From CAZXFH01 sp964640055 (GTDB taxonomy: Bacteria > Fidelibacterota > UBA2242 > JAFGTP01): 7,986 nucleotides of DNA. The position numbers and the translations under genes were made by a program. The notes below the pieces were generated by a model, which ran no database searches, had not been told where the DNA came from, and saw only the letters and a program-made list of their open reading frames with translations. The DNA is taken from the NCBI GenBank assembly GCA_964640055.1, contig CAZXFH010000087.1, positions 1 through 7,986 of the forward strand, read 5' to 3'. Below are positions 1 through 6,678 of the stretch, one piece after another. Numbering within the stretch: position 1 is the first letter of the stretch; every line of letters begins with the position of its first letter.

Positions 1-112
1 GGTATAAATATCCGACTGCGAATTTAACCTTTTCCGATCCTTCCAATTTGGACAGAATTTCATCTTTAAGATTGACTTTGCGATTGTCAATGATATCGGA
101 AAATATCGTCAT
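1..112 (-). CDS. N-terminus of a PLD-nuclease/helicase-like protein (partial, cut by window edge)
   Basis: Only the first 37 codons are present. They begin at an ATG (112-110) and stay open to the left edge. The peptide starts MTIFSDIIDNRK and ends KVKFAVGYLY. A short 'IDNR' lead-in, a helix, then a hydrophobic strand ending in a 'GY' motif is how many phospholipase-D-fold proteins and PLD-SNF2 helicase fusions in defence islands begin; that family link is from memory and rests on few residues. The start is well supported: GGAG lies at 121-124, 8 bases before the ATG, and the ATG overlaps the AbiEii stop as ATGA (112-109), so the two are probably translationally coupled. If the assignment holds, this would be the nuclease or translocase arm of the operon. 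The catalytic HKD motifs and any helicase domain lie outside the window and cannot be checked. The existence of the gene is more certain than its family. Confidence 0.55.
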   Translation of the reverse strand, partial: MTIFSDIIDNRKVNLKDEILSKLEGSEKVKFAVGYLY

Positions 113-1170
113 AAAATCTGCTCCGTTTCGATTTGCGCAATGAGATACCAATAATAAAATGCTTCTGGTAAAGCATTACGAATTCGGTTTAATATTAGAT
201 ACTTTTCCAGCTCTATACTTTCATTGCCGGTTATGGAATTTTGTTGGAAAAGCTGAAAATATGCATCCCTATTATCCTCTTGGTATTTGATAATTGTAGC
301 CAGATATGCAATCCTGGCGGCAGACAATTTAGCATCCGGCAATGAATACCTATTGATCAAAAGATGGCTGGCAATTTGTCGAATACCTGCCCGAATCTCT
401 TCAGTTTTCTTGTTTTGAATGCTCTTTCTAAGATCTATTTGTGAGATTAGATAGCAAGTATCGATCGTATCTGATAATACATTGCCCAAAGTGTATTGAT
501 CATCACGAAAACGGTTTTCAATCTCAAATACCTGTTGATAACTCTGCAATAAATCTGCGGGCATTTTCAGGTTCATAAACAGATCATCGACATCAATTAA
601 CTGCTTAATAATACTCATGGATTTGTTTTTATTATAAGGCACACCAATCGTATTTGGAGCAAAGGCGGTAAGTTTATCACCCAGGAGACAGTCCAGAGTA
701 GGGATTTTTACAAAAATTTCTTCATCCGGAATAAAGAAGTCTGTCTGAACCTTTGATTTAATGATCTTTGAATAAGGATTTGAAGAATTAACTACATCCA
801 GAAGAACATAGTCTTCGCGTTGATTGACCTGAGAATAGTAATAAAATTTATGGTGCGATTTTGGAATATTACCTGCTATACGCCGATTAAATTCATAACG
901 CTGGAACACAGTATCATTAATAATATCTCTTAACTGGTTTTCACTGACATCACTAACTATATCAATATCAATGGATAACCGTCGTGGCGGATCGATATGC
1001 AGCAACATAGACGTTCCGCCCTTGAAAATAAAATCAATCTTATTTTCGATTAACAATCCTAATAACTCAAAAGCATAAATGGTTTTTTCAATAATAGCAG
1101 GATCTGTTTTCGGGAAATTATCCCGGATTGACACAACCCAATCCAATTTAAAACATTCTGGAGATATCAT
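109..1170 (-). CDS. AbiEii/AbiGii-family nucleotidyltransferase toxin
   Basis: This 353-residue protein has the layout of AbiEii toxins, DNA polymerase beta-like nucleotidyltransferases that act as the toxic half of type IV AbiE systems; some homologues (MenT) modify tRNA ends. Visible motifs are KGGTS (residues 50-54), the RRLSIDID segment with the metal-binding D-x-D pair D68/D70, the LLGDKLTAFA segment with K166, and KQLIDVDDLF with K189 and D193/D195/D196. These correspond to AbiEii motifs I to IV, and all look intact, so the toxin is probably active. The C-terminal half (about 200-353) is helical and poorly conserved, as usual. The ATG start (1170-1168) has only a weak purine-rich leader. 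It lies 52 bases after the antitoxin stop, across a strong hairpin, and its TGA overlaps the next gene's ATG. The natural substrate cannot be told from the sequence. Confidence 0.9.
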   Translation of the reverse strand: MISPECFKLDWVVSIRDNFPKTDPAIIEKTIYAFELLGLLIENKIDFIFKGGTSMLLHIDPPRRLSIDIDIVSDVSENQLRDIINDTVFQRYEFNRRIAGNIPKSHHKFYYYSQVNQREDYVLLDVVNSSNPYSKIIKSKVQTDFFIPDEEIFVKIPTLDCLLGDKLTAFAPNTIGVPYNKNKSMSIIKQLIDVDDLFMNLKMPADLLQSYQQVFEIENRFRDDQYTLGNVLSDTIDTCYLISQIDLRKSIQNKKTEEIRAGIRQIASHLLINRYSLPDAKLSAARIAYLATIIKYQEDNRDAYFQLFQQNSITGNESIELEKYLILNRIRNALPEAFYYWYLIAQIETEQIL

Positions 1171-1188
1171 TTAATATTCTCTTGAGTG

Positions 1189-1231
1189 ATTTACTATTGG
1201 CACCTAGGCAGCCAATGTGCCATTAGTAAAT
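1189..1231 (-). repeat. Inverted repeat/hairpin between antitoxin and toxin genes
   Basis: Two 15-base arms (1189-1203 and 1217-1231) are reverse complements with one internal mismatch, separated by a 13-base loop. The right arm covers the last codons and the TAA stop (1225-1223) of the antitoxin, and the left arm lies before the toxin start. In the minus-strand RNA this would form a stable stem. No U-run follows it, so it is not a typical intrinsic terminator. It could lower or process toxin mRNA relative to antitoxin mRNA, or act as a DNA operator; both roles are inference. Confidence 0.7.
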
Positions 1232-1801
1232 ATTTTCGAAAATACTATTTCTGACTTTTCTGCGATATGCATATCGTGAAAGTTTGGAAATATCTATCCG
1301 AAACTGCTGTGTAATATTCTCAAAAATTTGGTTGTATTCCCAGCCATCAATTAAATTGAGGCGATCTTTTTCAATATAGAGATCAACTAAGATCTTTTCA
1401 ATTCGCGCAAAATGGCCTTCCCGAGGTTCTTCGGATATCTCCGGACGGAGAATCATCGTATTTTCCTGAATAACAAAATTCTTTCGAACTTCATTTTGTC
1501 CGGGGTTTAGATAAGTATTGGGATATATATCACGGAGGAAGTCGTAAACAGGTCCTATTGAATCTACATCAGTATAAACGAATGTTATAAATTTATTAGG
1601 TAAATGGTGGAAGTAAGAACGAATTTGTTGGATACTCCAGCAGGAGAATGACAGGATTTGAAAGTGTTCTTTAATTTCATTGATAGTGCCCTTAACTGGT
1701 TTTTTTTCCAAACGGAAAGGAGTTTTTATCGTTGAATACCAACCACGTCCAGCACCAAATAAATGTTTCTCCTTTTTTATATAATAAAGGGTTTGCTTCA
1801 A
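1223..1801 (-). CDS. AbiEi-like antitoxin of the AbiEii toxin (start probably further upstream)
   Basis: This is the presumed antitoxin and transcriptional repressor of the AbiE pair, acting in the cytoplasm and on its own promoter. The open frame from TTG 1801 gives 192 residues. Near its start is LFGAGRGWYST (residues 14-24), a segment I associate with AbiEi-like antitoxins including the DUF6577 type (from memory, not a search). The rest is an alpha/beta domain with the segments SFSCWSIQQI (51-60) and FITFVYTDVDSIG (71-83). The TTG has no Shine-Dalgarno sequence, and the same frame stays open upstream for 39 more codons that look like a DNA-binding winged helix, so the true protein is probably about 230 residues (see 1802-1918). 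It ends in TAA inside a hairpin, 52 bases before the toxin ATG. Position next to AbiEii strongly supports the antitoxin role; the exact family is less certain. Confidence 0.75.
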   Translation of the reverse strand: MKQTLYYIKKEKHLFGAGRGWYSTIKTPFRLEKKPVKGTINEIKEHFQILSFSCWSIQQIRSYFHHLPNKFITFVYTDVDSIGPVYDFLRDIYPNTYLNPGQNEVRKNFVIQENTMILRPEISEEPREGHFARIEKILVDLYIEKDRLNLIDGWEYNQIFENITQQFRIDISKLSRYAYRRKVRNSIFENIY

Positions 1802-1918
1802 GCTGTCTTTGGTGTATTTAATTCTATTATCATCAAGATAATCTTTTAATACCTTGTGACTGAAATATCTCCGTCCCTGTGCAAAATCAATAATTTTTTG
1901 TTTCAGTGTTTCGACCGT
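1802..1918 (-). other. In-frame N-terminal winged-helix-like extension of the antitoxin, without a canonical start codon
   Basis: Reading the antitoxin frame upstream of TTG 1801 gives 39 codons back to an in-frame TGA (1921-1919). The peptide begins TVETLKQKIIDFAQ, continues with GRRYFSHKVLKDYLDDN and ends KYTKDS before joining LKQTLYYIKKEKHLF. This is the helix-turn-helix followed by a wing expected at the N-terminus of AbiEi antitoxins. The frame contains no ATG, GTG or TTG, only ACG (1918-1916), GTC (1915-1913), CTG (1906-1904) and ATT codons. A good ribosome site, AAAGGAG (1928-1922), lies 3 bases before the ACG and 6 before the GTC, so translation is clearly meant to start here. Either a rare start codon is used, a start codon has mutated, or the sequence contains an error. 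Confidence 0.65.
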
Positions 1919-1921
1919 TCA

Positions 1922-1928
1922 CTCCTTT
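1922..1928 (-). promoter_or_regulatory. Ribosome binding site AAAGGAG of the antitoxin
   Basis: This is a near-consensus Shine-Dalgarno sequence in the minus-strand RNA. It sits just before the in-frame stop and the winged-helix-like codons. No canonical start codon lies at normal spacing in the antitoxin frame. The GTG that overlaps it (1922-1920) is in another frame and reaches a stop after 11 codons. Confidence 0.6.
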
Positions 1929-1993
1929 ATTAATACACCATAATTTAGTATTTATTCCCAAAATGTTTATATACCATTTCTGTTATCTATTTA

Positions 1994-2018
1994 TGTCAGA
2001 AGAAATAGTTACCTGACA
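1994..2018. promoter_or_regulatory. Inverted repeat TGTCAG-N13-CTGACA, candidate antitoxin operator
   Basis: Perfect 6-base arms (1994-1999 and 2013-2018) with a 13-base spacer lie between the methyltransferase stop and the antitoxin. Studied AbiEi antitoxins repress their own operon by binding paired inverted repeats in the promoter, and this site is where such an operator would be. Read on the minus strand, the second arm CTGACA also resembles a -35 box, but I find no good -10 at ideal spacing, so promoter positions here are unclear. Confidence 0.45.
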
Positions 2019-2030
2019 CAAATATATTTG
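2019..2030. repeat. 12-base perfect palindrome CAAATATATTTG
   Basis: The palindrome is perfectly self-complementary. It directly abuts the inverted repeat at 1994-2018 and lies 5 bases past the methyltransferase stop. It could be a second operator element for the antitoxin; AT-rich palindromes also arise by chance, so the function is inference. Confidence 0.4.
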
Positions 2031-2034
2031 CTCC

Positions 2035-5000
2035 TTATTTCTTCTGTTTTGCCTTGGCTTGCAACTTTTGTTCGATCACCTGCGCCAATTTGGGATAGCG
2101 CCGGAAATACCAGTTCTCCACCTCCTCGATATCCTCATCATTCAAATTATACATCTGATAGACCAACCGGTCGATTTCTAATTGTTCGTTGGTCATGTAG
2201 TCGTATTTTTGATCATTCTTTTGTTTTTTTATAATTGATTTAACTAAACTCTCAATTATATTTTCTTTTAAAATCAATGGTATTATTTTTATTGAGTCTA
2301 TTTCAGCTGACACTGTATGTTGAATATAAGATCTATAGATAAATAAAGTTAATTTTGAATTAAATAAACCAAGATAATGATATATTCCATTTTGAATTAA
2401 AATAAATGCACTTTCTTTATCAAATGGTCCCCTCGAAGATATTCTAAATGTTGGTGAATATACTCCACGAGAAGAGAACGTTATCCCCCGTTTATAATAG
2501 TAATCTGGATTGTCATGTCTATGACCAGGAAGTTTTTTCATTTCATCTACACTTTTCTTGCGCCAGTCAATGAAGTAATCTGTGGGGACATAATATTTTG
2601 GTAGCCAGCCTTTATCTGCATTTGAAGACCCTCCCTTATCATATGGCACTAAATATTTTTCATTAAATTTTTCTTTTTTAAACCCGTTACGCTTTTCTAG
2701 ATTGGATAAAGATTTCAATTCAGATTTTGATAATACTAGATCAAAGTCCACAATTTTATATGACCCTCTGGCTTTATTTTTTTTGAAAATGTATTTATAA
2801 TTATCGCCTGTAGTTAGTCCATGTTTTACTTCTGCTATATCCCCGAGTTTGATTAATTCAATTTCCTTCCCATTAAAATCCACTGTATAGACCGGTGGTT
2901 TTTCCTGGTCATCCAGGGTTTTCCCGGTGGGTTCCTGTTTATTACCCACATCGCGCATTAGCCGGAAGAGTTTGGGGCTGGCAATGAAAAAGGAGTGGTT
3001 GGAGAAGCGGGCGATCAGTTTCTGGCGGTAGGCAAAGATAGCGAATTCCCGGTTGGATTCAATGGTATAGCCGTCTTTGGTTTCATCCAACTCTTCTATT
3101 TCGATCAGCAGTTCAAAGGCTGCTTCGAGGTCCGATGAATCCCACTGATCATTTTTATGGATCTTGAGCGGGGAGAAGTTCGCGGCCAGGATCCAGTTAT
3201 CCGCGTCATCGCTGATTTTTTCACGTACTCTTGCCCGTGTCACAAAGCTGTATACCCCGGCATTGACCGTGGCGGCAAAGACATCTGAGGGCAGGGAGAT
3301 CAGATATTGGGCATCCACCTCTTTCAGTAAAATATCACGCAATTTTTTGTGGGTCCGGATGGTTTGCCAGGTATCACTCATGATATAGCATAGGGCGCCC
3401 TGGGGCTTCAGGATTTTCAGTCCCAGCACGGTAAAGACCCCGTAAGAATCCTTGCTCTGCACGCTGAATTCATCCCGGATTTCATTATCGACTTTGATTC
3501 CATAAGGCGGATTGGCAATCACAATGTCAAAGCCGCCATTCAGGATCAGAATATCAAAAAAATCCAGCCCCCAGTTGAACTTTTGGGTCAGTTGTTCTGC
3601 GTTTTCCCTGACGACCTCGATTTCCCGGATCTTTTGGCGATAGGGTTTGCTCCGATCCATTATTTTCTGGTTAGAGACCTCGTCTGCTTTAAAAAGGGCT
3701 TGTGGTCCCTCGATTTTCTGAATTTCGTTCTTTTGATCCCGGATCAATTCATCCAGAAACCAGGTCAAAATTTCGGTTTTTACCTGGGCCATTTTCACTC
3801 TGGATTTCATTTTTTCTTCTGGAGTGGTCAGGGTACTGTGTTTTAGTTTGAGTTGTCCCAGTTTTTCAATCAGGTCGTTTTCCTTCTGGCTGGTCCTGAT
3901 CTGCTTTTCTACATCATAAGGATAGCCGGCCACTTTGGAGATCAATGAGTCACCGCAGAGGATATGAAAATCCAGGTTAGGCAAGGGCGGCACTGCGACG
4001 ATGTTTTTAACTTCCAGGTCAACAATCAGCGAAAGCCAGAGACGCAAATGGGATAGGGCCACTGCTCGTTCCTGAATATCCACACCATAGATACAGCGTT
4101 CGATAATATCTTTTTTCAGGTTATAGCGATAGTTGAATGATTCTGGCTGCGCGGGATCAATAACTTTATCAATGGTTTCCATCAGCTCCACAATTTTTAG
4201 CAAAATACCCACGGCATAGGCACCGGAACCGACCGCCGGATCTACAATTTTAACATCCAGCAGCCGTTGCCGGATAGTTACCAACTGCTGATGGGAAAGG
4301 TTTCGGGTTTGCTGATTATAGACTAACTCTCTGAGGCTAGAACGGGGAATATTTTTCAGATTGGTGGTCAGATCATTCAGCAAGGCTTGTTTGACCATAA
4401 AGGCCACAATGAATTTGGGAGTATAATAAGAGCCGGTAGCCCGCCGCGGGTCCGGAATATCTTTATAATTTTTACTTTCCAGTCTCAGGATCAACCGTTC
4501 GAAGATGGTACCCATCATTTCCGGGTCAATGGCGATTTCTTTTTCGTATTCTGTATCTTCGCGTACTGTAAAATTGTAATGTTCAAACAGTCCGTTAATA
4601 ATCGTTTCAAAAGCCCCGTTTGGAATACTGAGTTGCTTTTCTTGTTCTGAAAATTCAAATAGACCGCCATTCAGAAAAGGAATCTGCTCAAATCCTTGAT
4701 GTGTGAAATCCGGTATGGCTAATTTTTGAAAAAGAGGCAGGATAAAGTTTTGGTAGTAATTTGCTTTTCCAGTTTGATTCAGATGGTTGACGATAAAATG
4801 GGTATCACCGTTCAGATACCCCTTTTTTTGAATAAAATAGAGAAAGAAAAGCCGGTTGAAAATGGTTTGGGTATGTTCGTCAGCGTCGATTTGAATCAGA
4901 TTGTTTTCTTTTATCAACAGTTGGCGGAAATCTTTGTAATAGGCCACAAAGTCCTGGTAAAATTGGCGACTGACCGCTTCCACATCAAAGGCCTGATCGC

Positions 5001-5466
5001 ATTTTTGTTGCACCTGCCAGCCCGACTCATCACCTTCCAATATCAGGAGTGCTAAGCGGTTGCCAGCCGTGCGTAGACGCTCATCAGGGCCGACCACAAA
5101 ACGCCGGAAAGGTTGCAAGCGGAGTTTCAGATCAGTTTTGTCTGTTTTGACTGGCCGTAGATTCGTAAAATGAAATTCATTACAATCAGGATCTGTAAAA
5201 ACGATCATGTTGGTTAAATAGTATTTGGCAATTTGCTCGATTATCGGTCGTTCATTTCCCTTGCGTAATTCTTGCAGTTGGCAATGAATCAACTTGAAAT
5301 CCTGCTGTTGCGCGATTAGTTCGGCTTTAATGACCTCTTTCCGGATTTTATCTGAAAGAGCATTAAGGACAGAGCCGGAAGCAGGAAAGAAATTCATAGT
5401 TTCCACGAACAGTTGTTTCAGATCATTTACAGATTCTAATTTTTGTAATTGTTGGTGCAGGTTCAT
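2035..5466 (-). CDS. Eco57I/PglX-type adenine-specific DNA methyltransferase (type IIG-like) with C-terminal specificity domain
   Basis: This 1143-residue protein probably methylates adenine N6 in a specific DNA sequence using SAM. Order of parts: an N-terminal helical/alpha-beta domain (about 1-190, with VVGPDERLRTAGNRLALL at 124-141); a helical connector (about 190-340, with FNRLFFLYFIQKKGYL at 203-218); the SAM domain with GSYYTP (345-350), motif I DPAVGSGAY (409-417), acidic YGVDIQ (460-465), CGDSL (504-508) and catalytic NPPY (652-655); a long charged coiled-coil-like insertion (about 520-630); and a target recognition domain (about 862-1082) opening with AEVKHGLTTGDNYKYI. The tail, with EIDRLVYQMYNLNDEDIEEVENWY (1097-1120 region), is typical of the family. 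I see no clear PD-(D/E)XK nuclease motif at the N-terminus, so cleavage activity is doubtful. The ATG overlaps the upstream stop, with GAGG at 5474-5477, seven bases before it. The specificity domain is far more AT-rich than the flanks. The methyltransferase call is firm; DNA specificity is unknown. Confidence 0.93.
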   Translation of the reverse strand: MNLHQQLQKLESVNDLKQLFVETMNFFPASGSVLNALSDKIRKEVIKAELIAQQQDFKLIHCQLQELRKGNERPIIEQIAKYYLTNMIVFTDPDCNEFHFTNLRPVKTDKTDLKLRLQPFRRFVVGPDERLRTAGNRLALLILEGDESGWQVQQKCDQAFDVEAVSRQFYQDFVAYYKDFRQLLIKENNLIQIDADEHTQTIFNRLFFLYFIQKKGYLNGDTHFIVNHLNQTGKANYYQNFILPLFQKLAIPDFTHQGFEQIPFLNGGLFEFSEQEKQLSIPNGAFETIINGLFEHYNFTVREDTEYEKEIAIDPEMMGTIFERLILRLESKNYKDIPDPRRATGSYYTPKFIVAFMVKQALLNDLTTNLKNIPRSSLRELVYNQQTRNLSHQQLVTIRQRLLDVKIVDPAVGSGAYAVGILLKIVELMETIDKVIDPAQPESFNYRYNLKKDIIERCIYGVDIQERAVALSHLRLWLSLIVDLEVKNIVAVPPLPNLDFHILCGDSLISKVAGYPYDVEKQIRTSQKENDLIEKLGQLKLKHSTLTTPEEKMKSRVKMAQVKTEILTWFLDELIRDQKNEIQKIEGPQALFKADEVSNQKIMDRSKPYRQKIREIEVVRENAEQLTQKFNWGLDFFDILILNGGFDIVIANPPYGIKVDNEIRDEFSVQSKDSYGVFTVLGLKILKPQGALCYIMSDTWQTIRTHKKLRDILLKEVDAQYLISLPSDVFAATVNAGVYSFVTRARVREKISDDADNWILAANFSPLKIHKNDQWDSSDLEAAFELLIEIEELDETKDGYTIESNREFAIFAYRQKLIARFSNHSFFIASPKLFRLMRDVGNKQEPTGKTLDDQEKPPVYTVDFNGKEIELIKLGDIAEVKHGLTTGDNYKYIFKKNKARGSYKIVDFDLVLSKSELKSLSNLEKRNGFKKEKFNEKYLVPYDKGGSSNADKGWLPKYYVPTDYFIDWRKKSVDEMKKLPGHRHDNPDYYYKRGITFSSRGVYSPTFRISSRGPFDKESAFILIQNGIYHYLGLFNSKLTLFIYRSYIQHTVSAEIDSIKIIPLILKENIIESLVKSIIKKQKNDQKYDYMTNEQLEIDRLVYQMYNLNDEDIEEVENWYFRRYPKLAQVIEQKLQAKAKQKK

Positions 5467-6017
5467 AATAGTACCTCGGCATTATATTTTGATACCGGGA
5501 TAACTTCCTCTGTTATCCATTGATGGTTGGTAAAATGATCGAAAATAAAAACATCATTCTGTGGAGTTGACACCTGTTTATAGAGCTTGGCAAGATTGCC
5601 ATCCGGATTGATATAGAGAAATAAAAAGCGTCTGAAATTTTGTAGTAGATAATCATTTCTTTGTTTTGATCTGGTTCGATTGATCCCTTTCGCTGTTTTC
5701 CAGAGGGAGAATACCATTAATTTTGCTTTATCAAAATCATCCTGCAGATAGGATGGAATTTTAAAATGATCAATACCCTGTGCGATAAAGTAAATGATAT
5801 TAGATAGCATCTCAGGTTTATGCATGCGCAGTGCTTTTCTTTCCAGGGAAGAATGCCAGCCACTGATTAGTGTAAGATTCAAATTTAAAATATTCTGAAA
5901 AAATTCAATACCTGGGCTAAGGACCGTCACGGGTAATTCCCGTGAACAGAATACACAGAGTGCATTTGCATTAATAAGTGCTTTATTACCGCTGGTAAAA
6001 TAAGGAATTGTTGGCAT
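5463..6017 (-). CDS. DprA/SLOG-like protein of a defence operon
   Basis: This 184-residue protein resembles short DprA-related, Rossmann-like proteins. Visible segments are ALCVFCSRELP (19-29, first strand and loop), TLISGWHSSLERKAL (49-63), equivalent to the SGG-type nucleotide-binding turn of DprA but with SGWHS instead, a strand and loop IIYFIAQGIDHFKIP (74-88), and RTRSKQRNDYL (114-124) near the place where DprA proteins carry their Arg/Asn-rich motif. It lacks the extra N- and C-terminal domains of competence DprA, which is about 350 residues or more, so it is not the transformation protein. I recall similar proteins of about 190 residues beside restriction and methylase genes. SLOG-fold proteins may bind nucleotides or single-stranded DNA; the role here is inferred. 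It is first in the operon, starts at ATG 6017-6015 with no clear Shine-Dalgarno, and its TGA overlaps the methyltransferase ATG. Confidence 0.65.
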   Translation of the reverse strand: MPTIPYFTSGNKALINANALCVFCSRELPVTVLSPGIEFFQNILNLNLTLISGWHSSLERKALRMHKPEMLSNIIYFIAQGIDHFKIPSYLQDDFDKAKLMVFSLWKTAKGINRTRSKQRNDYLLQNFRRFLFLYINPDGNLAKLYKQVSTPQNDVFIFDHFTNHQWITEEVIPVSKYNAEVLL

Positions 6018-6207
6018 TTCGTTAATTATTCATAATAAAAAAATATTTGTCTCTATTTTAGCCAGATAGAAAATAAATCGCAACAAAACCTTTAATTGAA
6101 TAATTGTTTTTTATGAAAAATTTTTCCTGATCTTATGATATTTTACTTTTATCTATACAATAAACCAGAAAGCCGTTAGTCCATTGGGTTAGACTTGTGT
6201 CAATCAA
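6018..6207. other. Intergenic region between response regulator and defence operon
   Basis: These 190 AT-rich bases have no open frame I can support. Apart from the predicted promoter at 6055-6083, I see no convincing terminator for the response regulator gene, no tRNA end and no direct repeat that would mark an island boundary. Confidence 0.5.
6055..6083 (-). promoter_or_regulatory. Predicted sigma70-type promoter of the defence operon
   Basis: On the minus strand a TTGCGA box (6083-6078) and a TAAAAT box (6060-6055) are separated by exactly 17 bases, and the -10 lies about 40 bases before the DprA-like ATG. The region is AT-rich, so chance matches are possible, but spacing and placement fit the first gene of the operon. 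Confidence 0.4.
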
Positions 6208-6573
6208 TTACCCTGCCAACTGCTCCCGCACCAGTTTCAGCAACGTCTCCAGTTTGGTCGGCTTCGAAATCCAGGGGACATCCAGTTCCTTTAGCTTTTG
6301 GCTGACCTGGGGATCAAGTTCATAGCCGGTCATAAATATAAACGGGATCTTCTTTTTAAGACGCTTTATGGTCTCATAAAGGTCGAACCCGTTTTTATCC
6401 GGCATGACCACATCGGAAAGAATCACATCCGGGCGTTCCTTTTGAATAATCTGCAGAGCCTTGTCCACGGTTTGCGCGGTTTTCACCTTAAAATTTTGCT
6501 GTGTAAAAAAATCACTGTAGAGATCAAGAATTAAAGGATCATCGTCAACAATCAAGAGTTTTTTCTTTTGCAT
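6208..6573 (-). CDS. Stand-alone CheY-like response regulator receiver domain
   Basis: This 121-residue single-domain receiver would be phosphorylated by a histidine kinase not present in this window. All key residues are seen: the acidic cluster VDDD (D10-D12), the phospho-acceptor D54 in ILSDVVMP, the switch residue T82 in FIFMTGY, and K104 in SKP. It has no output domain, so it acts through protein contacts or phosphotransfer. The start ATG (6573-6571) gives the standard KKLLIVDDDP opening. A purine-rich stretch precedes it, but AAGGGG is only one base away, so a slightly earlier AGG may serve as the ribosome site. The gene has its own promoter and stands 190 bases before the defence operon, so a shared function is not indicated. 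Confidence 0.93.
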   Translation of the reverse strand: MQKKKLLIVDDDPLILDLYSDFFTQQNFKVKTAQTVDKALQIIQKERPDVILSDVVMPDKNGFDLYETIKRLKKKIPFIFMTGYELDPQVSQKLKELDVPWISKPTKLETLLKLVREQLAG

Positions 6574-6649
6574 ACCCCTTGCCTGAGATTTGAATAGTAA
6601 CGGATCGCGGTCATTTTCAAAACGACTGATTCCCTGTCACTCTTTGTTC

Positions 6650-6678
6650 ATAATAAAGATAATTCGGTATTAATTCAA
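6650..6678 (-). promoter_or_regulatory. Predicted sigma70-type promoter of the response regulator
   Basis: On the minus strand TTGAAT (6678-6673) and TATTAT (6655-6650) are separated by 17 bases, a good match to -35 and -10 boxes. Transcription would start near 6643, leaving a leader of about 70 bases before the ATG at 6573. Confidence 0.5.

Noticed and set aside
1189..1231. Inter-gene hairpin as an intrinsic terminator
   Set aside because: No run of U follows the stem in the minus-strand RNA, and the toxin gene begins soon after.
1920..1941. ATG 1941 or GTG 1922 as the antitoxin start
   Set aside because: ATG 1941 reaches a stop after three codons and GTG 1922 after eleven; neither is in the antitoxin frame as the sequence stands.
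2028..5503. Plus-strand open frames within the methyltransferase and DprA-like region (for example 2028-2234, 3164-3388, 4726-5055)
   Set aside because: They lie opposite strongly supported coding sequence, show no family motifs, and have no operon context.
6208..6573. Response regulator as part of the defence system
   Set aside because: It has its own promoter and a 190-base gap before the operon, and receiver-only proteins are common in ordinary chromosomal contexts.
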